Assembly (NCBI RefSeq): GCF_029168945.1
Contig: NW_026870037.1
Span: 1,426,001 to 1,490,000, forward strand
Direction: 5' to 3'
DNA length: 64,000 nt
Origin: Cannabis sativa
Taxonomy: Eukaryota; Streptophyta; Magnoliopsida; Rosales; Cannabaceae
Shown here one piece after another: positions 32,800 through 45,700 of this stretch. Position 1 is the stretch's first letter, and each line of letters begins with the position of its first letter. Under the pieces are notes generated by a model. It ran no database searches. It had not been told where the DNA came from and worked only from the letters and a program-made list of their open reading frames with translations. Position numbers and translations under genes: made by a program.

Positions 32800-35700
32800 G
32801 CTTCTATAGATTGCCATTGGTAAGAAAATGCATCAGCATCTCATGCTTGCATTAGAGTAAGTAGTTTCCAGGTATACCACAAGCCATATGTTTAGATAAA
32901 CTCAAACCTACAATACTAGGAACAGGAAGTTTTGTTAAGTCCATTGAATAGACTTATTAACGAAAATTTCCTTTCATGTCCTTGTAATAGAAAACTTTAG
33001 GTTACTCCATGTGAATGGATCAAACAATAGTTCTATTGGCTTTCTTCTTAGTTTCTTATCTTGACAATCCATTACTTGTTTAAACTCACAATGAATTTTA
33101 ATCACTATTGTCTTCCAAGTTATAAGAAGGTGAGTTCCTAGAAACTCTCCCACTACAACAAGGTACCGTGAACTATGTCAAAGAAAACTAAATGGTATAG
33201 ACCTCTTCAGTTGTATTAAGACAACAGAGGCAGTGGGATCATCTTGTAAAATAAGATGATAGAACACTTATGGAATCAAAAAAAAAAAACTCCTTTATTT
33301 GCTACTTTATTTTCAGACTTAGTCATTTTCTTAGAAAAGTAGTATTTGTTTAAACAAACACTTTCTTGTCTAATGACTACGGGATGCTCCACCCCTAATC
33401 ACTTAGTATAGCTAACAAACATGCAAACCAGGGGTAGCAGTTCTAGCTTTTCTTAAGATTTTGATTAGGTCATCCATGAATCTAGTAATGATTTACATTA
33501 AGTATACAACCATTGCATCATTCTGAAATTTTATTTCCATAGAAGGATTTAGGCAACGACTAGTAACTAATCATCAATATGCAACTCGAATTTCTGGGGA
33601 GGTAAGTTTGGATATTATTCAAAATCAAATTAATTATCTTTGAACTGCATATCTACTAACTTTTTCTCCACCCCTATCAGTTCGCAAGATCTTTAACCAC
33701 TTACCATTGCTAGAAATTTATGAAATTTTTCAAACATTTCAAATTTCTTTTGCATAAGGTAAAATCTAGAGTGATCGTTTTAAGAATACAACGAGGACTC
33801 ATATCCACCCCTGAATGTACATCCATCTGCGAATGAGATGAACTTACTTTCAGTGGATATAGGCATATTAACTCTTTGCAGAGAATGATCTTGTCAAAAC
33901 CACTATGAACAAGATACAAATGCCATAGATTTATAAAATGTGGTTGTATCTTTTGATGACTTAGGTTAGTTACATCAAAGAGTTCTTAGAATAGTGCAAG
34001 TGGATTCTGGTCACAGAATACTAAACTCATACAGTTTAAATCCATTGATAGAAAATGGTTATTAAACACTTGTGAAAGTGTAACTGTATAATTAGTAACT
34101 CTTTCTTGGACTACCACTACTAATCTAACTCTATGATTTGCCTATACAAGTAGGAGATATCTAAGATTGAGGATTTATATCATTTTGGGATAGAATTCCG
34201 GGAATATAATCATATGCGTCATCTAATTTCTTAAGAGAAAATAAGACTTTATATGATTTATAGACCATTCATCCAATGATATGTTGTTAAGCTAATTCGA
34301 AATGAATAAGCTAAGAGGAATTAGGATAATTTCGTTTTAAATAAGAATCCAACGATGCTCCGATTAGCGAGAGTCAAAGTAATCTTATTTATACAATCTT
34401 CTTGTTTCATATTGTAAAACACTAGTCTAAAGTGTCATCAATTGATGAACAGCTAGATGTTGCATATACAATATTTATCTTTCGAGATCTAACACTATTA
34501 TGTTAGTCTAATGGTGAAAATCCATTAGGGATTTATCTCATTAGAAAAACAAATCAAGTTAGACCAACAATGAAGATTCGAAATTAAACTACAATTTAAT
34601 AACAGAAAATAACATGGTTCAATAAAAATTCATACACAATTCAGAAATTATGAAGCACATAGCAAGTAGGAATGACGAGTGAAAATACTAAACATACAAT
34701 CCTAAATAATTTTCAAGGTTTTCAACAAATTGATATCAGTGTCCCGTTTAGGCGAGAGTCAAAGCTACCATTCATTGAATAGAGTTGTCAGCTCATCTAA
34801 AATGATCAACATTCTAGCAACCTTTTATTCGATCAAGATTTGAATCCGCGTTGTCCCGTTTAGGCGAGAGTCAAGGCTATTCTATCTTATGAGCTTCCAC
34901 CATTGTTTCATATTCTTGCAAGTCTTATACAGTCGCCACCATTAGGGTGAGCATAAACTATACAAAAAACTTACAAGATTACTTATCTTTCGAGATTAAA
35001 CGGTGCTAACTTGCTAATGAGCGTTCCTCCATTAGGGAGGATTACTCACTAAAACAATAGCTATGTAAAACCAACAATGGAGATCGAATATCCTAATAAT
35101 AATAAAGCTCATTATTTAATGAAGGGTTGTATTTTCTTCTAATACTTATTTTAATCCATTTATTTTTTTAATTAAAATTTCCAATTTAGAATGAAAAATT
35201 CTAAATATAAATTTTAATGTAATATTTATCAATTATACTTAGATGGATATGAAAATAATGTGAATTATTTCCATCTTGGTAATAATTTCCATAAATATTT
35301 AGAAAATTATTCAATTTAAGTTGTTTCAAAATTAACTTAAATTAATTTACAACTCAAATTTAATTTTCTATAAATATATATTGCATTTCGAAAATGCTTT
35401 AAAATAAAATAAAAATAAATCTTGGAAAATTATTCTAATTTTATGTTGGCCCAAAATTAAAAAAAATTAATTTTCAACAAAAAATATAATTTTCCTATTT
35501 AATTAAATATCTAAGAAAAATTTCAAATATTTAAGTATCATGATTAAAAAATCAACTTAAATATTAATTTTCTATTTAATTAAATACACTAGAAAAATAC
35601 TTCATGCAAAACAGATAATAACTATCTAGACTTTCATAGACTAATTAATCCAATTTCTAATTATAATATATTTTAGTTCATTTATTTTAATTAATCATTA

Positions 35701-37092
35701 AATGAAAAAAATCAATGATTTAAGTTGGTCCAAAATTAAATAAATAATTTTCAACTTTAATCTATTTTTCAAATAAAATTCAAAATTTCTGCATCAAGGT
35801 GATGCAATTTCGAAATTTTGGGAAATGATTAATAAAATAAAATAAAATATATTTTGAAAATTATTCAAACTTAAGTTATTCTGAATTAAGATTCCAAACT
35901 TAAAATAATTTCCAACTTTAATTAAATAACATGAAAATAACAATATTTAAGTATCATGATGAAAATCAACTTAGATATTGAATTTTCAATTTAATTAAAT
36001 GTATTAAATTCAAGAAATAAATAATTAACTAAAGAGGAAACTTAATTATTAATTCTAGTTGAATACTAGGAAAATATTCTAAACTTAGATTGTACCAAAA
36101 TTAATTATGAGACAACTAATTTCACAATCAATGATATTTTCCTATTTAATATTAGAAATAATAACTATCTAGAATATATCATTGACTAAGTGTTTTTCTA
36201 AAATTAACTTTAAAATATTACATGAAAAATAAATTTCATATATTTTAAAAGTTAATTATGTTGCTAATTCAATTTTAATTAGGTTAGACTAATATAATTA
36301 ACCTAATACAATTATTTAAATAAGGCAAATGGGCCTTCACAATTGGGGTAGTTTATGTGAGGGGGAGCTGGGTTCAGTATGTCGTACCCACTTCTATGGC
36401 CCCCTACTCTCACACAAGGTCCAAAAGAGAGGCATTTAACCTTTAAATAAACAATTGTTATTCATTGAATAAGCCCAAATCTAATTGGACCTAAATAAAT
36501 TTCCTTATGTCAAAATTTATTTTAGCAACCTAGTCCATTTACTTAGTAAAAACTTAAATGGGCTTCCTATATGCATCTAAGCCCAAAAGCAAACATATAG
36601 GCTCACACAGGTCAAATGATTTGGATGGGCCCTATCATGTTACTAGGTTTACACAGATGAAAGAAGTACAAAATTTACCTGTTACAAATTATTTATAAGA
36701 TCTATTGACAATTGGACTATGATTAAAATCAGATCATTGGATCTGCCAACAAGTTAATCATAGCAATTTAGTACAGATAAATAATAGGTTTGTTAAAATT
36801 TTTTTTGAATAAACAATAAAATAAACAAACATTGTCCATGTAACAGATGTGAAATAAGATATTAATATAATTAAATTATTATTCTTAAACTAACCAATAA
36901 AGGAAACTAATTTTAAAATATCTAGATTTATTTGAATCAAATTAAATTAAATATCTAATAAGATCAATGATTTGAAAGGAAAGAATCTTCAATATCACTT
37001 TCAGATCTTATAATTTAATAAAATAAACCAATTTTAAAATAGATTTGGTTAGATAATTATTATTTTAGGAATAAAATAATAAATGAATAATA
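32800..37092 (-). other. Decayed, AT-rich interior of the copia element
   Basis: No usable open frame. Several similar motifs recur, e.g. TCCCGTTTAGGCGAGAGTCAA at about 34742-34762 and 34856-34876, a variant CGATTAGCGAGAGTCAA at 34361-34377, and CCATTAGGGTGAG / CCATTAGGGAGG at about 34949 and 35029. From 35100 on it is nearly pure AT-rich sequence. It may be a decayed gag/5' region or foreign filler. The gypsy element begins at 37098. Confidence 0.5.
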
Positions 37093-37097
37093 ATTAC

Positions 37098-37878
37098 TGT
37101 TGACCGAGGTTTTCGGCAACTAATAAAATATGAATGTAATAATGAGCTGTAAGAAAGCGAGATGAAGACTTTTTACGTGGTTGGGGCGTTAATGAGCCTT
37201 AGTCCACGAGCCACTGTTATTTATGGATATCTTTAATACATATTCTACACTTGGGAGAATGTTTCTCCCTTTAATACAAAGAATGTTCTTGGTGAGTTTT
37301 TTCTCTTCTTGCTCTTAAGCAGCCAAGATTCTTCGACCCCATTAAATGAGCATTGAGGGGGTATTTATAGTGTTTTGGTGGGGCAATCCCTAGAATTGTT
37401 CTTACACATGTGTCTGTAAGTATCCATAAAGTTGGGCATTTCCGATGAATATACCATGGGTGATGCATGGTCAAATCCCTAGGTGCTGTAGGGTTTTTAT
37501 GGAGAATGTCCTTTTTGTCTTATGATTGACGTGACTCTTCGCAGAGTAGCCGTCGCTAGACTTAAATGATCATTACTGTAGCGCTGCTGTTTGGGGGTTG
37601 TGCCGTCAGACTTTATTGCGTGTTACAGTCCCAACACGCTTCCTCCCATGCAGCATTAAATGCGACTTGATTTCTCGGGAGAGACCTGACACATCCCGGA
37701 GTGCCTTCAAGCTATGCTCGCTTCCGGGAGTACCTTGTACTCCGGGTACATCTTCCGGGACCCATGCGAATAATGCTTCCTGGTGTCATACAAAGACTTA
37801 GCAGTTCTTCCCAAGTAATTTGATCCACGTGTCCCTTCCTGACTGGTCCACGTATATTGGGCGATTTTAGGAGCAACA
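37098..37878 (-). repeat. Gypsy 3' LTR (left)
   Basis: 781 bp, with a minus-strand TATA box CTATAAATAC at 37370-37361. Nearly identical to 48759-49539 and about 780 bp like the third copy at 62433-63212. Confidence 0.95.
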
Positions 37879-37893
37879 TTTACCCCCCAAGCC
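37879..37893 (-). other. Gypsy polypurine tract
   Basis: The minus strand reads GGCTTGGGGGGTAAA next to the 3' LTR. The same tract follows the LTR at 63213, supporting a functional constraint. Confidence 0.85.
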
Positions 37894-38310
37894 TTGTTTA
37901 CTTAGTAAAAATAAACCAAGGCTTGTTCAAGTGTCTCCAGTTGGCCCCTCGTTTCCCCAGCTCGAGCCTCGAGCGCGTGGGGGCACATTAAATGATGTTA
38001 TTTAATGCGACAATACGTTTGTTCGCAGGAATGTTTCCAGCCGCCTCCTCGGTCTTATGATACGACTTGGGGGCGCGTGAAGGTGTGTCTAATAATGGCA
38101 TTAAATGCAGTGATTCACTTTTGCAGAGGTCGATTCGTTTCACGCCCCATGATTGATGCGGCGCATTGATGGTGTCAGGCGGATACTCAAACGTTTGCAC
38201 CGCCTTAATGGTAGATTGATCTAGCCCGTTGATCTTTTGGGAATTCGAATCGTGCGTTTCCCCTGCCGTACGATTGGTAGGTGAAGACGCCTGTTCCTCA
38301 TGCACTTTTG

Positions 38311-38320
38311 CCTATAAAAG
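38311..38320 (+). promoter_or_regulatory. TATA box for the antisense gene of the gypsy element
   Basis: CCTATAAAAG lies about 620 bp upstream of the antisense start codon and is kept at 63543-63552 in the other copy, with the same downstream CTTTCCTTCATTTCGG. A leader exon from about 38345 to 38517 would end at the CT/GTAAGT donor (38518), with the acceptor TTTCTCAG at 38923, just before the ATG at 38932. Confidence 0.65.
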
Positions 38321-38931
38321 CCACCACCTTTCCTTCATTTCGGTTACTTTCCCTTCCTTACCATTTTTGCTTGAATTTCTCAGAAAGAAAATTCCTCGAA
38401 GTAGCACAAACTGCCCTAACACTTAAACACTTCCTGTAATTTTCCAGTGTTCGGTTTTGCCAGTGCTTCTCAACTCTCGCTCAATCATACCCAGTACCCC
38501 CAGTTCAACAATCAACTGTAAGTTTTTTGCATCTTTAGATAATAACATGCTTACATTTATTTTGTTTGTTTTCTGGGTTCGCACTTAGAGACTTCTGGAG
38601 TGTGAGTGTTTGAGTTCTTCGAGTTCTGCTTTACGTTTTACTGTATTAGTTGTAGGCGTACAGTTTCGTTTGAAGAAGGCCGTGTATCCTTCGTTTAGCA
38701 ATTGCTTAGGGCATAGGAAGACTTTTCTTTTCCTTTTTGCAAAACCACTTTTACTGCGATTTTACTGCACCCGACACTTGTTCAGGGATTCTCTTTTGAG
38801 TTTCCCAGGTGACACGTGTCCGGAGGGGGCCTCTTTCCAGCGGTTAGGGGACCCCCACTCCCTTTTTTCTGATTTAGGGTTTGGTATGGAGCCTAACTGC
38901 TGGGTTTTTTTTGTTTTTCTCAGAGCACAAC

Positions 38932-41900
38932 ATGTCTGCTTCTGGCTCGAAGTCTTCGAAGAAGAAAGGGAAGAATATTGCCACCCTGGAGGAGGTTTCT
39001 CTGGGACCTGTTGCCCAGGAAGGGTACAAGTCCCGCGCTACTGGTTGGGAAGCGGCCGAGCTTCGATCGACCCTGACCTGCCCTCACCAGCTGGAGAACA
39101 TCATTAATGTAGCTGGAATCAAACCCTCTACCTCAGGGACCTTCCACCGGCCTCCCCGTGACTCGGAGACGCCCAACCTCAACTATGATGGCTTCGGGGC
39201 TTGGAGTCAGACCCATCTGATGGCCGGTGCAATGCTCCCGCTCCAGGATTATTTTGTTAATTTTCTTGTATTTGTCGGCCTTGCGCCATACCAACTTATT
39301 CCTCAAGCTTACCGCCTGCTCTCAGGCTTATTTATTTTTTACTCCGCGCGCGGCTGGGGGTCTCCCAGCCCGGCGGAGATTTTGTATTTTTATGAACTTG
39401 TATCCGTCCCCAAGAAAGGGGACAAACTTAAGGACGGTTTTTATGGGTTCCGGATCCACCCTGCTAACGAAGGGGTGGTTCCGTATAATAGGCAGACTCA
39501 TGTTAAGGAGTACCGCCACCGATTTTTCTTCTCCTCCGGTTTTAGGGCCGTGGACCATCCGGAGCTTCTCACGGAGTGGGTGCGGATCCCACCTTACCAG
39601 CGGACGCTCACCACTCAGGCTTTCCTTCGAAGGGCCCAAGCCTTCGCCTCCTACGACCATGCCGATCTTGACGTCGGGGGCCTGGTCACCACGGAGAATT
39701 GCAGAAAGGCTAAACTTATCCTTTCCCACCAATCCGTGGATGACTCCAACCTCTCCAAGGTTATCTGCCCTAACGTGAGGGCGCCGGTCGCGGAGAAGGC
39801 CTTCCGGGATGAGCTCATTGCTACGGCAGAGAAGAAGTACCAAGATTATCTCTACCGGAAGGCCCAGGAGAAGGCGTATTCTAGTGCCCAGGCTGCCTCT
39901 GGGAGAGGGCTTCGCGTGGGGAGCCCGGTGGTGCGGAGGAGCCAAGCCATTGGCGGGAAGTCCGAGGCAAAATTTTTTGACAAGATTCTTCAAGAAGAGA
40001 TTGGAGGTCCTTCCGCCGGGGGACCCCTTCGTCTTGAAGGTTCTTCTGAGAACCAGACTTCCCGGCCTCAGCCTTCAGTCCCCGAACCAAACTCGGGTGC
40101 TCCCGGTGCTAGCACTTCTGGTGCTGGTGGTAAGTCTCCTTTGATAATTCAGTATGTCCCTTCCGTTGATGAATATACCAGTCGTAGGCCCATAGGGTTC
40201 GACGAGCGTCTCCGTAGGTTTAAGATGCCGTCGACCCGGTGGGGGGATCATTTGAAGGAATTTTATTTTACAAACTTAGGAGATTACCTAGGTCGGTCCC
40301 GGATGGGCCCCGGCCCTCCGGAACCTATCCCCTTAGGTCCGTCGACTTACATAGCGTCCAGCTGGTTTCGGCCCTCGGACAGTTATCTTGGAGATGATGC
40401 TGCCAGCATTAAAGTTCGGGACTTTGCTAGGGCCGAATTAGGGAGTCCGGGTAGGAGTAGTTTATTTGCTGCACCTTTCGCAAACAGTTTCTCACGAACT
40501 TCTAACACTTGCTTATTTTATTGGAACAGGTACCTCCATGGATGCCATCCTGGAACAGCTGGCCGGGGTCCATACTCCGGTGGCTCCTCCGGCTTTCACC
40601 CCCTCTCCCCCGGCCCCTTCCTTGAAGGTTTCTTCCGGCGCTCCTCCCGAAACCATCGACTTGGTGGATGACGAGGAGGTGCTTCCGGGAGAAGGCCAGG
40701 GGAAAGGGTGGGACTTCTCGGAGGAAGCCGCCGAGGGTGCTGGAGAGCCTCAAGCCCTTCCAGTGGTAGCAGAGGAGGACGAGGAGGAGCCTGAAGTGGC
40801 TCTGATTCGCAAGCGTAAGGGCAAGATGATTGCCCAGGACGAGCCGAAGAGGCCTCGGAGGGCCGACACTCCCGCTCATGGCCTAGACGGCGGGGTTTCT
40901 CCGATGGAGGAAAATCCTGCTCCTCCTCACATTGAGCTTACCCCAATTCCGGGGGATGAGGCAAGGCAGGAGCTTCGCATAGCCAAACACAACTACGCTA
41001 TGGATGAGTACTCCCGGGGATATGCCGAGGTGGAGGCCCTTAGGAGGATTTTGCGAGCGGAGGTTGAGGCGAGCATCAGCCATCCGGACTATCATGATCC
41101 GTGGAACCTCAACCTGGATCCTTTAGCGGACTGGTTCCGTCCCCTCCTAGGGCCCACTTTGGCTCCCTTTGCCGCGGAAATGACCGGTGAGTTCGCTTCT
41201 CAGCTTACACGCTGTGCGCCCAAGCGGTTTGCCACTTGCGCTTCCCTGAACTCCATCTTCCAGGTCCAGGACCTCAGCCATTCCCTCACAGTGGTAAGTA
41301 CTTTGCAGTTTCTTGCGTTTCCTTTTTGGTGTTTGTATTTTGTTTTCTTCCTTTGAGAAATTTTTCCTTATACCCCGTTATGGTTCAGCTTGCAGCTGAG
41401 GCTGGTCGCCTCTCCAAGAACATTATAAGCCATGGCTTCGCTCTGTCCGATTTTGGGGACATGAACGACGTCAAGAAGGTCCTCCAAGACCTTACAGCGG
41501 AGAGGCAGATCTACCAGGAGGCGGCTGAGCGCCAGGAAGCAGCGGCCAAGGCCAAGGAAGAGAAAGCCAAGGCCAGGGAGGAGGAGGCCATCCGGAGGGA
41601 GGCTCAGGCGGAGGACATGATCCAGGCCGAGGCCCAGCGGAGAGGCAGGATGGAGGCCCACCATCAGGAGGAGCTAAGGGCTCAAACCGAGGCTGCCGAG
41701 AAGGCTAGGCGGGATCTTCGGGAGGCCAGGGAGGCTTTGGACGAAATGGCCGCTAAGGTGAGGTCTCTAGAGGAGACTCACCAGTCGGATATCGAATCCA
41801 AGGCCGCTCTGGCTGCGGAGTTGAAGGAGCTTCGGGACTACAAAGATCAGTCGATCAGGAAGGCCAAGAGGGCCGAGCTCCTTTCTCCCGTCTCCTGTGC

Positions 41901-42084
41901 CCGGTGCCCGAAGCGCTTTGATGATGGTGTCTACATGGCTTGGGCCACCAATGACCAAAGTATCAAGCTTTCCTTTTATCCCAAACCCGAGGACATGATT
42001 GCCAAATTTCGGGAGAAGAAGAAGAGACTTGATGCTGAGCTTGAGGCACGGATCGGACCTCGTCTTCCGCCGCTGGCTGACTGA
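38932..42084 (+). CDS. Antisense extra ORF of the Tat gypsy element (Transposase_28-like), three coding exons, intact
   Basis: Coding exons 38932-40450, 40530-41293 and 41389-42084 total 2979 nt, 992 codons plus stop, joined at GT-AG sites with matching phase. The start MSASGSKSSKKKGKN is basic. Residues about 40-280 form the domain annotated as 'putative gypsy type transposon' (LPLQDYFVNFLVFVGLAPYQ, FYGFRIHPANEG and other conserved blocks). A Pro/Ser-rich linker and an acidic region with a basic cluster (RKRKGKM, PKRPRR) follow. The last exon encodes a long Glu/Ala/Arg-rich coiled coil (about 41460-41850) and a C-terminal CARCPKRFDDGVYMAW block. Function is unknown; antisense ORFs are known from Tat relatives. 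It is read opposite to gag-pol from its own promoter. No lesion is visible. Confidence 0.85.
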
Positions 42085-42380
42085 GCTGCCCTATTATTGA
42101 CCCAGATTGTACCCGTTCTCTTTATAACTCTTTTTTTTTTCTTTGTACATACTTGCTGCTGCCTTAGAACAATTTACTTACAGGCGGCAGCTTTTATTTG
42201 AAGGGGAGACAATTTAAGGCCTGTCCCCGGGCCATTTATATGTGTATGACCTACCCTTCGGGCTAGGATATTTTATTTTTATTTATATATATGTGCGATC
42301 TTTTTTCACACTTTATATATTTCAACCTGTCCTTTGGCTCAGGGTTTCATACTTACGCTCTTTATTTTTGCGCATGTTTT

Positions 42381-42560
42381 TGACCTGCCCTTTGGGTCAG
42401 GATATTTTACTTAGCTTGACCTGCCCTTTGGGTCAGGATGTTTTACTTAGCTTGACCTGCCCTTTGGGTCAGGATATTTTACTTAGCTTGACCTGCCCTT
42501 TGGGTCAGGATATTTTACTTAGCTTGACCTGCCCTTTGGGTCAGGATATTTTACTTAGCT
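42381..42560. repeat. 36-bp tandem repeat, five copies, between antisense gene and pol
   Basis: Units start at 42381, 42417, 42453, 42489 and 42525. Each contains TGACCTGCCCTTTGGGTCAG, in which GACC and GGTC form a small inverted repeat. Looser relatives occur at about 42247 and 42324. They lie where the convergent antisense and gag-pol transcripts should end. Confidence 0.92.
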
Positions 42561-42706
42561 TGTTTTTGTTTGTCCGTGCGGTATACCCTAGTACCCCCCT
42601 GAGTGGCATAGAAACTTTGTTTTTAAGGCACTCAGTTTTATTTAATATAGAGGAGGCATACATTTGGACGGTACAAACCCTTTGAACAAAAGCTAAGTCT
42701 AATTCG

Positions 42707-45700
42707 CTACTGGTAGTATTTTCTGAGGTGATCGGCATTCCAGGCTCTCGGGACAGTAGTTCCGTCCATTCTTTTCAGTTTATAAGTGCCAGAACCGATT
42801 TCGTCCTCGATTTCATATGGTCCTTCCCAATTTGGTCCAAGTACCCCCACTCCGGGTTCTTGGGTGGCTGGGAAGACCCTTCTTAGGACCATGTCACCAA
42901 TAGCGAATTTTCTGTTTTTAACCTTGGAGTTAAAATACTTGGTCACCTTCTTTTGATAAGCGGCCATCCGTATTTGGGACTCATCCCGGAGTTCTTCGAC
43001 TTGATCCAGAGCTTCTTGGAGCAGGGCACAGTTAAAGTGGCCGGATCGTAGGTCGTTCTCCTATGGGATGGGAATAATGTTTCCACCGGGACCATTGCTT
43101 CACAACCGTATGCCATTGAGAACGGCGAGTGACCGGTTGTGGTTCTGGGGGTCGTCCGGTAGGCCCACAATACCCTTGGCAATTCTTCAGGCCAGTTATT
43201 TTTACAAGCCAGCAGCTTCTTTTTCAAGGTGACCTTTAGGATTTTATTGACTGCCTCCGCCTGGCCGTTTGTTTGAGGCCGGGCTACCGCGGAGAAGCTT
43301 TTCACTACTCCGTGTTGGTTGCAGAAGTCAGTAAATTCCTCGCAATCAAATTGCTTTCCATTGTCCGAGACTATTTTGTGAGGTAAGCCGTATCGACACA
43401 CTATGTTTTTGATAACAAAGTCCAACGCCTTCTTAGCGGTTATTGTCTTCATAGGCTCAGCCTCTGTCCACTTGGTGAAGTAGTCTACTGCTACTATTGC
43501 ATACTTTACTCCTCCTTTTCCCGTAGGTAGAGACCCGATGAGATCTATGCCCCAGACCGCGAAGGGCCAGGGGCTTGTCATCAGCGTGATCTCATTTGGA
43601 GGAGCTCTCGGTATGTTCGCGTACCTTTGGCACGAGTCACACTTTTGGACATAGTCTATACAATCTTTTTTCATTGTTGGCCAGAAGTATCCCTGCCTCA
43701 ATATTTTCTTTGAGAGGCTGGGTCCTCCCGTATGATCTCCACAGAACCCTTCATGGACCTCCAGCATGATTTGTCTAGCTTCAGGGTCCGATACACACCT
43801 TAAATAAGGCATGCTGAGTCCTCTTCGGTAGAGAATTTGATCCATCATTACATAACGATGAGCCTGATACTGAATCTTTCGAGACAGTGCCCTCTCTTGG
43901 GGCAACTCACCTGTGGTTATGTATTTTATGATGGGGACCATCCAGCTGGGTTCTTGCCCAACCGTTTGTGTGGTCTCTTTTATTTTGATGCTTGGCTCTG
44001 CCACACGTTCCACTGGTACTACCCCCAGCTCTTCGATCTCACTGTCCGAGGCTAACTTAGCCAGACAGTCCGCGTGAGCGTTCTTTTCTCGGGGGATTCT
44101 TTCTATTTTATAGTCGGTGAACTCGTGGAGCAGTTCTCGGACTATTGTTACGTACGCGGCCATCCTTTCGCCGCGGGTTTGGTATTCTCCGGATACTTGG
44201 TTTACGACCAGCTGAGAATCGCTGTAGACTTCCACCCTCTTGGCTCCTACAGCTTTAGCCAATTTTAGCCCTGCTATTAGGGCCTCATATTCGGCTTCAT
44301 TGTTCGAAGCTGTGAAGTTGAATCGGAGTGCTGCCTGGAGCCGCAACCCGGTAGGCGATATCATAGCCACTCCGGCTCCTGAACCGTTTTCATTTGAAGC
44401 TCCATCCACAAATACTCTCCAAGTGGGGATGGGTGGCTCCGGAGTATTGGCTGTTGCCTCGGCTTCATTACATTCGGTGATGAAGTCCGCCAAGGCTTGG
44501 CCTTTTATGGAAATCCGGGGCACGTAATGCAAGTCAAACTGACTCAGTTCCATTGCCCATTTGAGGAGTCTTCCGGAGGCTTCAGGTTTCTGGAGAACTT
44601 GCCGGAGTGGATGATTGGTCAAAATTCTGATCGGATGGGCTTGGAAGTATGGTCTCAACTTCCGTGATGCCATCAGGAGGCAGAATACTAGCTTTTCAAT
44701 GACCGGGTACCTTGTCTCGGCCCCTATCATGCGTTTACTAACATAGTACACGGGGTGCTGGATCTTTTCTTCCTCCCGGACCAATGCAGCACTGACCGCA
44801 TGTTCGGAGACGGCCAAGTAAAGGAACAAGTCTTCTCCAAGGACGGGCTTTGATAGGATAGGAGGTTTGGCCATATGGTCTTTTAACCTTTTGAATGCCT
44901 CCTCGCATTCATCCGTCCATTCGAACTTTTGGCATTTCTTCAGTATGTTGAAGAAGGGTATGCACTTGTCCGTGGATCGCGAGATAAAACGGCTCAGTGC
45001 GGCTACCTCTCCAGTCAAACTTTGCACGTCCTTATGTTTTTTGGGGGATGGCATGTCCAGGAGAGCTTGGATTTTCTCCGGGTTCGCCTCAATCCCCCTC
45101 TGGCTGACTATGAAGCCCAGGAATTTTCCCGATTTGACCCTGAAGGTACACTTTTTCGGGTTGAGCTTCATGCCGTATCTCCGGACGACTTCGAAACATT
45201 CTTCCAAGTCGCTTGCATGGCTATTGCATGCTTTGGATTTGACGAGCATGTCGTCTACATATACTTCCATGTTTCGTCCCAGGAGGCTTTTAAACATCCG
45301 GTTAACCATTCTTTGATAGGTTGCTCCGGCGTTTTTCAGTCCGAAAGGCATGACTAGGTAACAGTATACCCCCTTATCTGGTCCCGAAGCTAGTGCACTC
45401 GTCCGCCGTATGCATCTTTATTTGATTGTACCCGGCCATAGGCATCCATGAAAGATAGCAGTTTAAATCCGGAGGTGGCGTCCACCATCTGGTCAATCCT
45501 GGGCAGCGGAAAGCAGTCCTTTGGGCAGGCTTTGTTTAGATCTGTGAAATCTATGCAAACCCGCCAAGTCCCGTTCGGCTTGGGCACCAGGACCGGATTG
45601 GCTAGCCATTCCGGATAGTATACGTCGCGGATCATGCTATTGGACAAAAGTTTATCCACCTCTTTCTCTAAGGCCTCGGCTTTCGCCGAGTCGAGCGGGC

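Noticed and set aside
39328..39993. 221-codon open frame on the minus strand
   Set aside because: It lies opposite the antisense gypsy gene, has no family likeness, and is explained by GC-rich coding sequence on the other strand.
42381..42560. Regular 36-bp repeats that look at first like a CRISPR array
   Set aside because: The units are contiguous with no unique spacers, the genome is a plant, and they lie inside a gypsy element; this is a tandem repeat.
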